This document shows, piece after piece, positions 36,089-44,385 of a DNA stretch of 64,000 nt. This DNA comes from Terrisporobacter mayombei. GTDB lineage: Bacteria > Bacillota > Clostridia > Peptostreptococcales > Peptostreptococcaceae. Each line of letters opens with the position of its first letter. Position 1 is the first letter of the stretch. The stretch covers positions 868,001-932,000 of the forward strand of contig NZ_JAHZMP010000001.1 of the NCBI RefSeq assembly GCF_020748465.1, written 5' to 3'. The notes beneath the pieces were generated by a model. The model did not search any database. It worked only from the letters and a program-made list of their open reading frames with translations, and was not told the origin of the DNA. The position numbers were made by a program, and so were the translations under genes.

Positions 36089-36874
36089 TTACTCAGATTT
36101 TCCAAACCATTTGTTATAAATTTCATCAAAAGTTTTATCTTCTTTTATTTCATTTATTGTCTTATTCACCTTATCTCGAAGCTGGGCATCATCTTTTCTA
36201 AATGCAACAACATAGTCTTCAGTTCCGAAATTATCATCTAAAATTTTATATTTTTCTTCACCTTTTTTACTTATATAGTATTTAACTAAAGTTTCATCTC
36301 CAACTATGGCGTCTATTCTCCCTGCTTCTAAATCTCTAAAAACCTTATCGAAAGTATCATATAAAATTGGTGCTCCATTTAAGCTATTTAATATTTCTGT
36401 ATCCTTTTCTAAAGCTTCTAGCCCTGCTGATCCTTGTTGAGTCCCTACTATTTTACTTTTTAAGCCTTCTTTATTTTTAATTGTTGAGTCTTTTAAAGTC
36501 ACTATAAGCTGACTATTTTTCATATATGCATCTGTATAAGCAACTTTTTCTTTTCTTTCTTCAGTCAATGAATATCCATTCCATATGGCATCTATGTTTC
36601 CTGAATTTAATTCAGTTTCTTTCATTGACCAGTCTATACTTTGAAATTTTACATTCATATTTAGTCTCTTAAAAGTTTCTGCAGCTAAATCCACATCAAA
36701 GCCTACTATATTTCCATTATCATCTAAATATCCCATAGGAAAATATGTATTATCATACCCTATTACTATTTCATTATCATTTGAATCTACATTCTTTTTA
36801 TTACATCCTACTATCCCTATCATAATTACTAAAACTGCTAATCCCATTGTTAATTTTTTTAATACTTTTTTCAT
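36089..36874 (-). CDS. Amino-acid-binding lipoprotein of ABC importer (probable histidine)
   Basis: An extracellular family 3 solute-binding lipoprotein of 261 residues; the lipobox is IGIVGCNK (Cys near 24). The fold markers are VIGYDNTYFPMGYLDDNG, GFDVDLAAET, SIDWSMKETELNSGNID, LTEERKEKVAYTDAY and VGTQQGSAGLEAL. The sequence alone does not set the ligand. A leader peptide with five consecutive His codons plus attenuator upstream (37043-37117) makes histidine the best guess. First gene of the importer operon. Confidence 0.9.
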   Translation of the reverse strand: MKKVLKKLTMGLAVLVIMIGIVGCNKKNVDSNDNEIVIGYDNTYFPMGYLDDNGNIVGFDVDLAAETFKRLNMNVKFQSIDWSMKETELNSGNIDAIWNGYSLTEERKEKVAYTDAYMKNSQLIVTLKDSTIKNKEGLKSKIVGTQQGSAGLEALEKDTEILNSLNGAPILYDTFDKVFRDLEAGRIDAIVGDETLVKYYISKKGEEKYKILDDNFGTEDYVVAFRKDDAQLRDKVNKTINEIKEDKTFDEIYNKWFGKSE

Positions 36875-36923
36875 TTCTTTTTCCTCCTAATAATTTAATT
36901 TTTTCTTTGTTAATTATTGCAAT

Positions 36924-36956
36924 AAAAAAACCACATAGGCTAATACCTATGTGGTT
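36924..36956 (-). terminator. Attenuator terminator of the amino-acid importer operon
   Basis: AACCACATAGG/CCTATGTGGTT followed by TTTTTATT on the minus strand, 50 bases before the binding-protein gene. Its 5' arm (CCACATAG) can also pair with CTATGGTGG at 36976-36984. Confidence 0.88.
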
Positions 36957-36980
36957 AATATTTATAATATATATTCCACC

Positions 36981-37025
36981 ATAGATACAAGCCTTTTTAA
37001 CAACGCTAAAAGGGCTTGTATCTAT
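36981..37025 (-). promoter_or_regulatory. Leader hairpin between His leader peptide and attenuator
   Basis: ATAGATACAAGCC/GGCTTGTATCTAT with a 19-base loop on the minus strand, followed directly by GGTGG. The tail CTATGGTGG (36976-36984) is complementary both to the terminator 5' arm and, through ATGGTG, to CACCAT inside the His codon run, giving alternative folds typical of attenuators. Confidence 0.7.
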
Positions 37026-37042
37026 GAATTAAATTTCATAAT

Positions 37043-37117
37043 TTACAATCCCTTGCTTCTATGATGGTGATGATGAAGTTGTATATTTAATTTTATTATA
37101 ATTTTCGAATTTTTCAT
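37043..37117 (-). CDS. Histidine-rich leader peptide
   Basis: A 24-residue open frame on the minus strand beginning MKNSKIIIKLNIQL, then five His in a row (codons CAT CAT CAC CAT CAT, 37061-37075), then RSKGL and a stop. An AGAGGAG ribosome site precedes the ATG. A consensus promoter lies upstream and a strong hairpin, then a terminator, lie downstream before an amino-acid ABC importer. This is the layout of ribosome-mediated attenuation: low charged tRNA-His stalls ribosomes on the His run and lets transcription continue. The peptide itself should have no other role. Confidence 0.8.
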   Translation of the reverse strand: MKNSKIIIKLNIQLHHHHHRSKGL

Positions 37118-37174
37118 AACACCATTTCTCCTCTTCTTAATTTTTATCTAAATTAATTTTTTTATTTGTAATTA

Positions 37175-37203
37175 ATAGTAATATCAATATTTAGAATTGT
37201 CAA
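37175..37203 (-). promoter_or_regulatory. Promoter of the leader peptide/amino-acid importer operon
   Basis: TTGACA, 17 bases, TACTAT on the minus strand, about 50 bases before the leader peptide. Confidence 0.75.
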
Positions 37204-37228
37204 ATGTTTTTTATTTTTTTATTCTAAT

Positions 37229-38962
37229 TTATTTTGATACTATACTCATAAAATCAAAATTTTCCACATCAAATAATCCTTTATCTGTAAGTTTTATATT
37301 AGGGATTACTGGAAGTGCTAAAAACGCTAAAGTCAAAAATGGATCTATATCTTTACTTACTTTTAATGAATCATAAGCTATGTCTACCAATTTACTAAAT
37401 CTTGAATTAACATACTCTATATCTTTATCACTCATTAAGCCACCAATATTTAAAGGTAAGCTTTCTAAAATTTCATTGGAAGATGATATTGCAATTCCTC
37501 CATCCATACTTATAACTTTATTCACAGCATTAACTATATCTTCATCATTATCCCCAACAACTATAATATTATGAGAGTCATGAGATATAGTCGTTGCTAT
37601 AGCTCCATTTTTTAATTTGAAGCTTTCTACTAGACCTATACCTATATTTCCTGTATTTTTATGTCTTTCTATTACTGCTAACTTTAATATATCTTTTTCA
37701 TTGTCATATTCAAACTTATTCTGAACAATATTAACTTTAGCCTTTGATTTTTCAGTTATCAAACTATGAGGTTTTAATGAAATAATATTTACTTCTTCTT
37801 CTCCATCTTCCTTTTCAAAATATATTTGTATGTCTTCTATATCAATTTTTGAAAGATGAACAGTTTTTAATACTTTAGAAATGTCTTTTTCTTTAGTTGT
37901 GAATAAAGGCATTTTTTCTTTTCCTACTAACTTTCCATCTTTATAAACTTCTTCTATATTAAATTTTTCTAAGTTATCAAATACGATTATATCTGCCTTA
38001 TATCCTGGAGCTATTGCTCCTACATCTTTTAAATTGTAACAGTTTGCTGGATTTATAGTTGCCATTTGTATTGCTGTTATTGGGTCTATTCCATTTTTTA
38101 TTGATAATTTAACATTGTAGTCTATATGACCTTCTTTTAATAAATCTTCTGGGTGTTTATCATCCGTGCATAATAAAATTCTTTGATAGTTATATTGATT
38201 AACTCCGTTTATAAGATTTTTAAGGTCTTTAGTTGCAGAACCTTCCCTTATCATAACATACATACCTAGTCTTAATTTTTCTAACATTTCTTCTTCTGTT
38301 GTACATTCATGATCTGTGTTTACTCCACTTAAAACATATGCATTTAAGCCTTCTCCATTTATACGAGGAGCATGCCCATCTACACTTTTTTTATTTTTAT
38401 AAGCTAAATTTAACTTATCCATTACAACTTTATCTTTATATATAACACCAGGGTAATTCATCATCTCACCTAAACCTAAAACCCTTGGATGATTTATATA
38501 TTTTTCCAAATCATCAGCCTTAAGAACTGCTCCTGAATTTTCAAAATTAGTTGCTGGCACACATGAAGGTAGCATCACATATGTATTTAAAGGTAATTCT
38601 TCACTTGAATTTAATATATATTCTATTCCATCAAGACCACAAACATTAGCTATCTCGTGCGGGTCTGTGATTATTGTAGTAGTTCCTCTTGGTACTATAG
38701 CTTTTGAAAACTCACCTGGTGATAACATAGATGACTCAATGTGAACGTGGGAATCTATAAGCCCCGATGCTATATATTTCCCTTTTAAGTCTATATTAGT
38801 ATCTCCTGTATATTCTCCAATTCCTACTATTATGCCATCATGTACTGCAACATCCCCAGTCACAATTTCATGTGTAAATACATTAACTATATTTGCATTC
38901 TTTAATACTAAATCTGGATTTTTATTTTTCATTGATCTGTCTATTAATTCACTAATGTACAT
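37229..38962 (-). CDS. ade: Adenine deaminase
   Basis: A metal-dependent amidohydrolase that converts adenine to hypoxanthine and ammonia for purine salvage. 577 residues, the usual length of Ade. Metal-site motifs include GLIDSHVHIESSML, TTTIITDPHEIANVCG, VDGHAPRINGEGLN, TDHECTTEEE and LCTDDKHPEDLL; the C-terminal part contains TTISHDSHNIIVVGDND. It starts after a GGGAGAG site. It is monocistronic, with no purine riboswitch visible upstream. Confidence 0.95.
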   Translation of the reverse strand: MYISELIDRSMKNKNPDLVLKNANIVNVFTHEIVTGDVAVHDGIIVGIGEYTGDTNIDLKGKYIASGLIDSHVHIESSMLSPGEFSKAIVPRGTTTIITDPHEIANVCGLDGIEYILNSSEELPLNTYVMLPSCVPATNFENSGAVLKADDLEKYINHPRVLGLGEMMNYPGVIYKDKVVMDKLNLAYKNKKSVDGHAPRINGEGLNAYVLSGVNTDHECTTEEEMLEKLRLGMYVMIREGSATKDLKNLINGVNQYNYQRILLCTDDKHPEDLLKEGHIDYNVKLSIKNGIDPITAIQMATINPANCYNLKDVGAIAPGYKADIIVFDNLEKFNIEEVYKDGKLVGKEKMPLFTTKEKDISKVLKTVHLSKIDIEDIQIYFEKEDGEEEVNIISLKPHSLITEKSKAKVNIVQNKFEYDNEKDILKLAVIERHKNTGNIGIGLVESFKLKNGAIATTISHDSHNIIVVGDNDEDIVNAVNKVISMDGGIAISSSNEILESLPLNIGGLMSDKDIEYVNSRFSKLVDIAYDSLKVSKDIDPFLTLAFLALPVIPNIKLTDKGLFDVENFDFMSIVSK

Positions 38963-39146
38963 AATACTCTCCCAACTATCAAATATTTTTTAAATCCTAT
39001 AATATCACATTTATATTCATAGTCAAGTTTTTTTATTAAAATATTTTTTCTTTTAATACAATTATTTCTCTTAAGTATTTATTCATATATAATATATTTA
39101 TACATATTTGTAAAACTATGTAATTTTATAATGAGGGGATAAATTT

Positions 39147-40904
39147 ATGAGGAATTTAATAAAAAAATTTTTAGCTATTTTTCTAGCTAGTATAATTTGT
39201 TTTTGTAGCTTTCAAAATTCAAGTTATACTTTTGCTGCAGAGAATTCTATACTTGCTAAAGGATATGTCGACGTTTCATCTACAGCTGTTAAGGAGCTAA
39301 GTGTAAGATCTAAGCCTTCCACTTCTGCTTCAAAAATAGGCTCTATTAAGCATGGAGGTTCAGTAAATATATTAGATAGTATTTCTAGAATCACGAAAAT
39401 AAATGGTTCTAACGTAGTAACTGATCCTTGGTATAAAATATCTTATTCCAATAGTTCTGGATATGTTTCTGCAGACTATGTCAAATTACCAAATGAAGGT
39501 AAACCTTATCAACCTAGCAATAGCACTGCCATAAAAGGAATCGACGTAAGTTATCATCAAGGAGATATTGACTGGGAAAAAGTAAAAAATTCAGGTGTTA
39601 AATTTGCTATTATTCGTGCTGGAAACGGAACGACAGAAGACATTAAGTTTAAAGCAAATATAGAGGGTGCTTTAAATGCTGGAATAGAAGTTGGTATTTA
39701 TTGGTTTTCCAATGCTTATACTGTTAATAGTGTAAAAGATGAAGCTCAAAAATGCATTGAAGTAATTTCACCTTACAAAAATGAATTATCTTTTCCTGTT
39801 TTCTTTGACTATGAAGAATATACTATAAAATCGGCACAAGATAATAAAGTTAATCTTAGTCTTAGTTCAGTATCTAATATTTGTGAAACATTTTTGTCTA
39901 AATTAAAATCAAATGGATACAAATGTGGTATATATACAAACAAAACCGTATCAAAATTTTATCTTAGTGATAATCTAAGAAATTATTACGATTTTTGGAT
40001 AGCTCAATATAGTGATAAATGCAATTATTGGGGTAAATATATCATGTGGCAATATAGCCAAAGCGGAAAAGTCGATGGTATAAGTGGTAATGTAGACTTA
40101 AACTACTACTATAAAAGTAATCCTATAAACATTTCAAAAACTACTATAGATTCTATTTCAAATCAAAAATATACAGGCAGCAAAATATCACCCAATATAA
40201 GCATAAAGTACAATAATAAAGCCTTAGTAAAAAACAAAGATTATACTGTATCATTTGAAGATAATACATCTATAGGAACTGCAACTGCCACTATAAAAGG
40301 TAAGGGTAATTACACAGGAACAAAAAAAATCACATTTAAAATTGTTCCTAAAACTGTAACCAACACTAAAATTTCAAGTACTACTTCTTCAAGTATAAAA
40401 TTAAGTTGGTCAAAAGTTTCAAATGCAGATGGATATAGAATTTATAGATCTAATAGTAAAAATGGTACTTACACTAAAATAAAAGATATCACTAAAAATT
40501 CCACTTTAAGCTATACTGACTCTAGTTTATCTAGTAATAAGAAATATTATTATAAAATAAAATCATTTAAAACTTCAAAGAAAGAAAAATACTATAGCTA
40601 TTATTCAAACGTAATAAACGAAGAAACAAAATTATCTACACCTTCAGTAAAATTATCAACGCCAAAAAGTAAAAGCATAAAAGTTTCATGGAACAAAATT
40701 TCTGGCGCCGAAGGATATGAAGTATACAGATTAACTAGTAAAAATGAAAATTATTCAAAAATAACTACAATCAACTTAAGTTATATCCATACAAATCTAA
40801 CTAAAAATAAAACTTATTACTATAAAGTAAGAGCATACAAAATAGTAAATAGCAAGAAAGTTTATAGCTCTTATAGTTCTATAAAATCCATTTCTGCTAA
40901 ATAA
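39147..40904 (+). CDS. Secreted GH25 lysozyme with SH3b, Ig-like and fibronectin III domains
   Basis: A 585-residue secreted muramidase that would cleave peptidoglycan. The signal peptide (about 1-30) is followed by a bacterial SH3 domain (about 35-108), a GH25 catalytic domain (about 128-320; GIDVSYHQGDIDW and the acidic pair in PVFFDYEEY), a repeat-type Ig-like domain (about 330-400; SNQKYTGSKISPNI, GKGNYTGTKKITFKI) and two fibronectin III modules (about 400-490 and 495-585). It could act in cell-wall turnover or in lysis of competitors. Single gene with a GAGGGG ribosome site. Confidence 0.9.
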   Translation: MRNLIKKFLAIFLASIICFCSFQNSSYTFAAENSILAKGYVDVSSTAVKELSVRSKPSTSASKIGSIKHGGSVNILDSISRITKINGSNVVTDPWYKISYSNSSGYVSADYVKLPNEGKPYQPSNSTAIKGIDVSYHQGDIDWEKVKNSGVKFAIIRAGNGTTEDIKFKANIEGALNAGIEVGIYWFSNAYTVNSVKDEAQKCIEVISPYKNELSFPVFFDYEEYTIKSAQDNKVNLSLSSVSNICETFLSKLKSNGYKCGIYTNKTVSKFYLSDNLRNYYDFWIAQYSDKCNYWGKYIMWQYSQSGKVDGISGNVDLNYYYKSNPINISKTTIDSISNQKYTGSKISPNISIKYNNKALVKNKDYTVSFEDNTSIGTATATIKGKGNYTGTKKITFKIVPKTVTNTKISSTTSSSIKLSWSKVSNADGYRIYRSNSKNGTYTKIKDITKNSTLSYTDSSLSSNKKYYYKIKSFKTSKKEKYYSYYSNVINEETKLSTPSVKLSTPKSKSIKVSWNKISGAEGYEVYRLTSKNENYSKITTINLSYIHTNLTKNKTYYYKVRAYKIVNSKKVYSSYSSIKSISAK

Positions 40905-40937
40905 TTAAATCATAAAAATAAAAACATATTTTAAAAA

Positions 40938-40975
40938 TAAAGAAGGTATTGCTTATTAAGCAATACCTTCTTTAT
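40938..40975. terminator. Bidirectional terminator overlapping the end of the MATE gene
   Basis: AAAGAAGGTATTGCTT/AAGCAATACCTTCTTT. The plus-side T-run serves the lysozyme gene; the stem contains the last codons of the MATE gene. Confidence 0.8.
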
Positions 40976-42299
40976 TTTCTATTTTTTTCATTTTTCTATA
41001 ATAAGTTATAATAAGTGGCACAGCTGCTGCTATCCAAGCTACAGGATCTGATAAACAAATACCTGTAAATCCTATAAACTTTGGTAATGTAAATGCCACT
41101 ATACTTCTTGCCACTAGCTCATAAACACCTGCCATCATAGGTACAAAAGATTCTCCCATACCTTGCAGTACATTTCTATATACAAATATAAATCCTAGTG
41201 GTATAAAGAATACTGCAGAGTAATTAAATACTTGTTGAGCATAGCTAAATATCTCAGGTGTTGGATTTTCCATAAATAAAGTTACAAAATATTTCCCAAG
41301 GAATATAAGAACAGCACCTGCTATTAAGCTAGTAACTATTGATACTTTATTCATTATCTTCATACCATTTTTAATTCTATCAAACCTACCAGCACCTAAG
41401 TTTTGTCCTGCATAAGTTGCTATTGTCACCCCAAATGAAATTGATGGTTGCATAACAAGTTGAAGTACCTTTGATGATGCTGTATAAGATGCTATTACTA
41501 TTGATCCAAATACGTTTATAGCGCTTTGAACTATTATGATTCCAACAGCTGTTACTGAAAATTGTAACCCCATAGGTATACCAATCTTTAAATGCTTTGT
41601 ATAATAGTGTGACTCAACTTTAAAATCTTCTTTTTTAAGTCTTAATACTTGGAACTTTTTATAGCTATAAATTAAACATAACACTGCTGAAAATCCTTGT
41701 GCAATGTTAGTAGCATGAGCTGCTCCTGATACACCCATTTTAAAATTAATTATAAATACCAAATCTAAAATAACATTAAGAATAGATGAAATCATTAAAA
41801 AATACAGTGGCGTTTTACTATCCCCTAAAGCTCTAAGTATTCCTGCAGCCATATTATAAAGAGCCTGAGTTATTAATCCTGCAAAAATTATTGTTATATA
41901 AGTATTTGCATTATCAAAAATATTTTCTGGTGTATTCATCATTCTAAGAAGAGAATTTTTTACTATTAAAGCTATTGCTGTCATAAAAAAAGTTGAAATT
42001 AATGTTAATGTAATATTACTTGCTACAGCTTTTTTTACACCTACTTCATCTTTTGCACCGAATTTTTGAGAAACTAATACTCCAAATCCACTAGTTAGAC
42101 CTAGTATCATACCATTTACCAAAAAGAACATGGATCCAGTAGAACCAACTGCTGCCAGTGCATCTACTCCTACAAATCTTCCAACTATAATTGTATCAAC
42201 CATGCTATACAATTGTTGAAACACATTTCCAATTAATAAAGGTATGGAAAAAAATATAAAAATTTTCAAAGGACTCCCCTTAGTCATATCGTTAGTCAT
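40956..42299 (-). CDS. MATE family multidrug efflux transporter
   Basis: A 447-residue inner-membrane antiporter with about twelve hydrophobic segments and the MATE patterns FFSIPLLIGNVFQQLYSMVD, VGRFVGVDALAAVG and GQNLGAGRFDRI. It exports cationic drugs or toxic metabolites using an ion gradient. It starts after an AGGAGA site. The 400-base leader contains an early terminator-like hairpin (42434-42466), so expression may be regulated by attenuation. Confidence 0.92.
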   Translation of the reverse strand: MTNDMTKGSPLKIFIFFSIPLLIGNVFQQLYSMVDTIIVGRFVGVDALAAVGSTGSMFFLVNGMILGLTSGFGVLVSQKFGAKDEVGVKKAVASNITLTLISTFFMTAIALIVKNSLLRMMNTPENIFDNANTYITIIFAGLITQALYNMAAGILRALGDSKTPLYFLMISSILNVILDLVFIINFKMGVSGAAHATNIAQGFSAVLCLIYSYKKFQVLRLKKEDFKVESHYYTKHLKIGIPMGLQFSVTAVGIIIVQSAINVFGSIVIASYTASSKVLQLVMQPSISFGVTIATYAGQNLGAGRFDRIKNGMKIMNKVSIVTSLIAGAVLIFLGKYFVTLFMENPTPEIFSYAQQVFNYSAVFFIPLGFIFVYRNVLQGMGESFVPMMAGVYELVARSIVAFTLPKFIGFTGICLSDPVAWIAAAVPLIITYYRKMKKIENKEGIA

Positions 42300-42433
42300 A
42301 TATTTATTTCTCCTATCTTTATTTATTTTTCTATACTGTTACCAAAGATGTCATACATCTATTGCTACATCATAATATATTTGAAATTAATAATTATCTA
42401 TAAATTAAATAATTATTAATTCCCATTTACAAT

Positions 42434-42466
42434 AAAAAAGCAAGCATTACTTTAGTAATGTCTGCA
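42434..42466 (-). terminator. Early terminator-like hairpin in the MATE gene leader
   Basis: GCAGACATTAC/GTAATGCTTGC with loop TAAA, followed by TTTTTTATT on the minus strand, about 20 bases after the inferred transcription start and 135 bases before the MATE ATG. Confidence 0.65.
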
Positions 42467-42487
42467 TTATTTTTTTCAATCTTATAA

Positions 42488-42516
42488 AGAATATCAGATA
42501 AAAAATTATAGGTCAA
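42488..42516 (-). promoter_or_regulatory. Probable promoter of the MATE gene
   Basis: TTGACC, 17 bases, TATTCT on the minus strand. Confidence 0.55.
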
Positions 42517-42706
42517 TAAGTATATTTTAACCTTTTTTGTGAAATCGTTTCCAACACAAAATACACCTTTTTTATATTATTCATTCAATTCTATGTGTTA
42601 AATTTATAGTTATGTGTAAAATTTCTCTTTTTAATTCATTTGAAACTATTGATTTCTATTTATGATATAATAAATAATTATAATAAAAAATAAAAGGTGG
42701 TAATTT

Positions 42707-43333
42707 ATGACTGACAAAAGAAAAAAAGGAATTCTAGCAAGCTTGTTAGCAGGAGCAATGGCTCTTGTAGGATGTTCCCAAGGAGAAATGAATAATGAAG
42801 TTAGAACACCTCCCAAAGAGCTTCCTATAGCAACTATAGTTATCAAAAATTATGGAACTATTGAAGCTGAACTTTATCCTCATATAGCTCCAAATACAGT
42901 AAATAACTTTATCTACTTAGCTAATAGTGGTTTTTATGATGGCCTTACTTTCCATAGAGTAATAAAAGACTTTATGATACAAGGTGGAGATCCAAATGGT
43001 GATGGTTCAGGTGGCCCAGGATATAGCATTAAAGGCGAATTTACTAAAAACAAATTCCAAAATGATTTAAAGCATACAGAAGGTGTTTTATCTATGGCAA
43101 GAAGCCAAAACAAAAATAGTGGAGGTAGTCAATTTTTTATTATGACTAAAGATTCACCTCACTTAGATGGACAATATGCTGCTTTTGGTAAGGTTATAAA
43201 GGGTATAGATATAGTACACGAAATCGAAAATATAAAAACAGGAACTAATGACAAACCTGAAAAAGGCGTAATTATAGAATCTATAAAGGTTGATACTAAA
43301 GGTATAAAATACGATGAACCTGAAAAAATGTAA
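42707..43333 (+). CDS. Cyclophilin-type peptidyl-prolyl isomerase, lipoprotein
   Basis: A 208-residue foldase anchored outside the membrane. A short basic start and hydrophobic stretch end in the lipobox MALVGCSQ (Cys near 23). The cyclophilin domain (about 40-200) has [48 protein letters not shown] and the ligand-site region [15 protein letters not shown]. It speeds proline isomerisation of exported proteins. It has an AAAGGTGG ribosome site. The RNA described at 43361-43715 converges on its 3' end. Confidence 0.93.
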   Translation: MTDKRKKGILASLLAGAMALVGCSQGEMNNEVRTPPKELPIATIVIKNYGTIEAELYPHIAPNTVNNFIYLANSGFYDGLTFHRVIKDFMIQGGDPNGDGSGGPGYSIKGEFTKNKFQNDLKHTEGVLSMARSQNKNSGGSQFFIMTKDSPHLDGQYAAFGKVIKGIDIVHEIENIKTGTNDKPEKGVIIESIKVDTKGIKYDEPEKM

Positions 43334-43360
43334 AATTACTTTTTAAAATTTAAATATAAA

Positions 43361-43399
43361 AAAAAGACGGAATTTCAGGGGTGAAATTACCGTCTTTCT
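43361..43399 (-). terminator. Final terminator of the CCCC-loop RNA (also 3' end of the cyclophilin gene)
   Basis: AAAGACGGTAATTTCA/TGAAATTCCGTCTTT, loop CCCC, followed by eight T on the minus strand. The plus-strand T-run (TTTCTTT) is weaker but may also end the cyclophilin transcript. Confidence 0.85.
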
Positions 43400-43524
43400 T
43401 TAATTATGGGGTATGTTATATTTAAATATTTGTATAATGGGGATTATACAATATTTAAATATAGGGTTTGGTGTATTTAAACATGGGGTTGTTTAAATAC
43501 GGGGTTTTACTACCAAGCCTAAAA

Positions 43525-43554
43525 TAAAAAAACTACCATTTCAGGGTAGTTGCC
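43525..43554 (-). terminator. Expression-platform terminator of the c-di-GMP riboswitch
   Basis: AACTACC/GGTAGTT with loop CTGAAAT followed by TTTTTATTTT on the minus strand. The bases GGCAAC just before and in the stem (43549-43554) can instead pair with GTTGCC in the 3' strand of the aptamer closing stem (43627-43632). Confidence 0.82.
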
Positions 43555-43620
43555 ATTCTATTCTAATATCATAAACCTTTATAAAAATAGCTTACGTTTA
43601 TGATAACAAAGAATTTTTTA

Positions 43621-43704
43621 TTCTTCGGCAACTGGCTGGCATAGTGTGATTAACCTTAGCCCCTATAGCTTTGCGTCTCTAGATTTCTCTAGATTTGCCA
43701 ATAT
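43621..43704 (-). promoter_or_regulatory. c-di-GMP-I (GEMM) riboswitch
   Basis: The minus strand reads TTGGCAAATCTAGAGAAATC, then GACGCAAAG, CTATAGGGGCTAAGG, CTATGCCAGCCAGTTGCCGA and AGAA. The GAAA tetraloop stem, ACGCAAAG, GGGGCTAAGG and TATGCCAGCC are the conserved parts of the GEMM-I aptamer. The closing stem TTGGCAA/TTGCCGA supports it. Ligand binding should hold GTTGCC in the closing stem and free the terminator, i.e. an OFF switch. Confidence 0.93.
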
Positions 43705-43825
43705 TTAGCTATTACACTATAAATTATATACACTTTACATCATATATGCTAGTGTTTATTTATATTTTTTTGTTTTATTTTATTTTTATTTTAAATCAAC
43801 TTTTATATATGATTAAATCCATACT

Positions 43826-44344
43826 TTAGATAGTTTTTTTTCTTAATATCTTTTCAAAAGCTATTCTTTCAGATTGATCTTTTAAATAAATTACACCACA
43901 GTACTCAAATTTATTTTTACTTAAGAACCTTTGCATTGATTTATTGTGTCTATGAGTGTCAATCCTAATATGATTTATATTATTTTCTAAACAAATTTTC
44001 TCTATATGTTTGAATAGATCATCAGCTACCCCACTACCTTTTATATTACTAGAAACTGCCACCCTATGTACAACAGCATAATCTTCATTACTAATCCACC
44101 TTCCATCATATATAATATCATAATCTTTTTCTCCACCGAAAGATAAATAAGCTGTGGCAATTATTTTATTATCTTTCAATAAAACATAGGATTCGCCACT
44201 TTCAATATCATTAATTATGCTCTCTTCATTTGGATATCCATCTTGCCATTGATCAATATTATTTTCTTTAAAGTAATTTTGAGCTTCTTCAATAATATTT
44301 ATAATTTCTTTTATATCTGATTTTCTTGATTTTCTGAATTCCAT
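43826..44344 (-). CDS. GNAT family N-acetyltransferase
   Basis: A 172-residue acetyl-CoA-dependent acetyltransferase. The acetyl-CoA-binding segment is VHRVAVSSNIKGSGVADDLF (variant of the R/QxxGxG/A loop), followed by NINHIRIDTHRHNKSMQRFL, which is typical of the family. The substrate is unknown. It starts after an AAGGAGGG site. A terminator is not obvious downstream. Confidence 0.88.
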   Translation of the reverse strand: MEFRKSRKSDIKEIINIIEEAQNYFKENNIDQWQDGYPNEESIINDIESGESYVLLKDNKIIATAYLSFGGEKDYDIIYDGRWISNEDYAVVHRVAVSSNIKGSGVADDLFKHIEKICLENNINHIRIDTHRHNKSMQRFLSKNKFEYCGVIYLKDQSERIAFEKILRKKTI

Positions 44345-44385
44345 AGATTTCCCTCCTTATTTTTCATTTAAACTTATTATATTAT

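Larger units (their letters stand above)
43361..43715 (-). ncRNA. c-di-GMP riboswitch-controlled noncoding RNA with CCCC hairpin loops
   Basis: Minus-strand transcript with no open reading frame. It starts downstream of a TATAAT box (43723-43728), contains a c-di-GMP-I aptamer (43621-43704) and a first terminator (43525-43554), and continues to a second, strong terminator (43361-43399; eight T). Between the terminators lie hairpin H1 (43473-43500; 10-bp GTATTTAAAC stem, loop AACCCCAT) and H2 (43418-43462; about 20-bp stem, loop CCCC). The final terminator loop is also CCCC. Further CCCC or CCC runs sit unpaired between hairpins (43408-43411, 43464-43466, 43501-43504). I infer a small RNA made when the riboswitch permits read-through; its function is unknown. 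Confidence 0.72.

Noticed and set aside
38963-39146. Purine riboswitch before adenine deaminase
   Set aside because: No purine aptamer core sequence is found in the short upstream region.
43361-43504. Reading the CCCC-loop region as a plus-strand RNA with AUGGGG loops (CsrA- or decoy-like)
   Set aside because: Promoter, aptamer and the stronger T-runs all belong to the minus strand; the plus strand would be only the cyclophilin 3' region.
43401-43504. Possible repeat array (CRISPR-like) because of recurring TTTAAATA and GGGG units
   Set aside because: The repeats are hairpin arms of differing length, not regular direct repeats with spacers.
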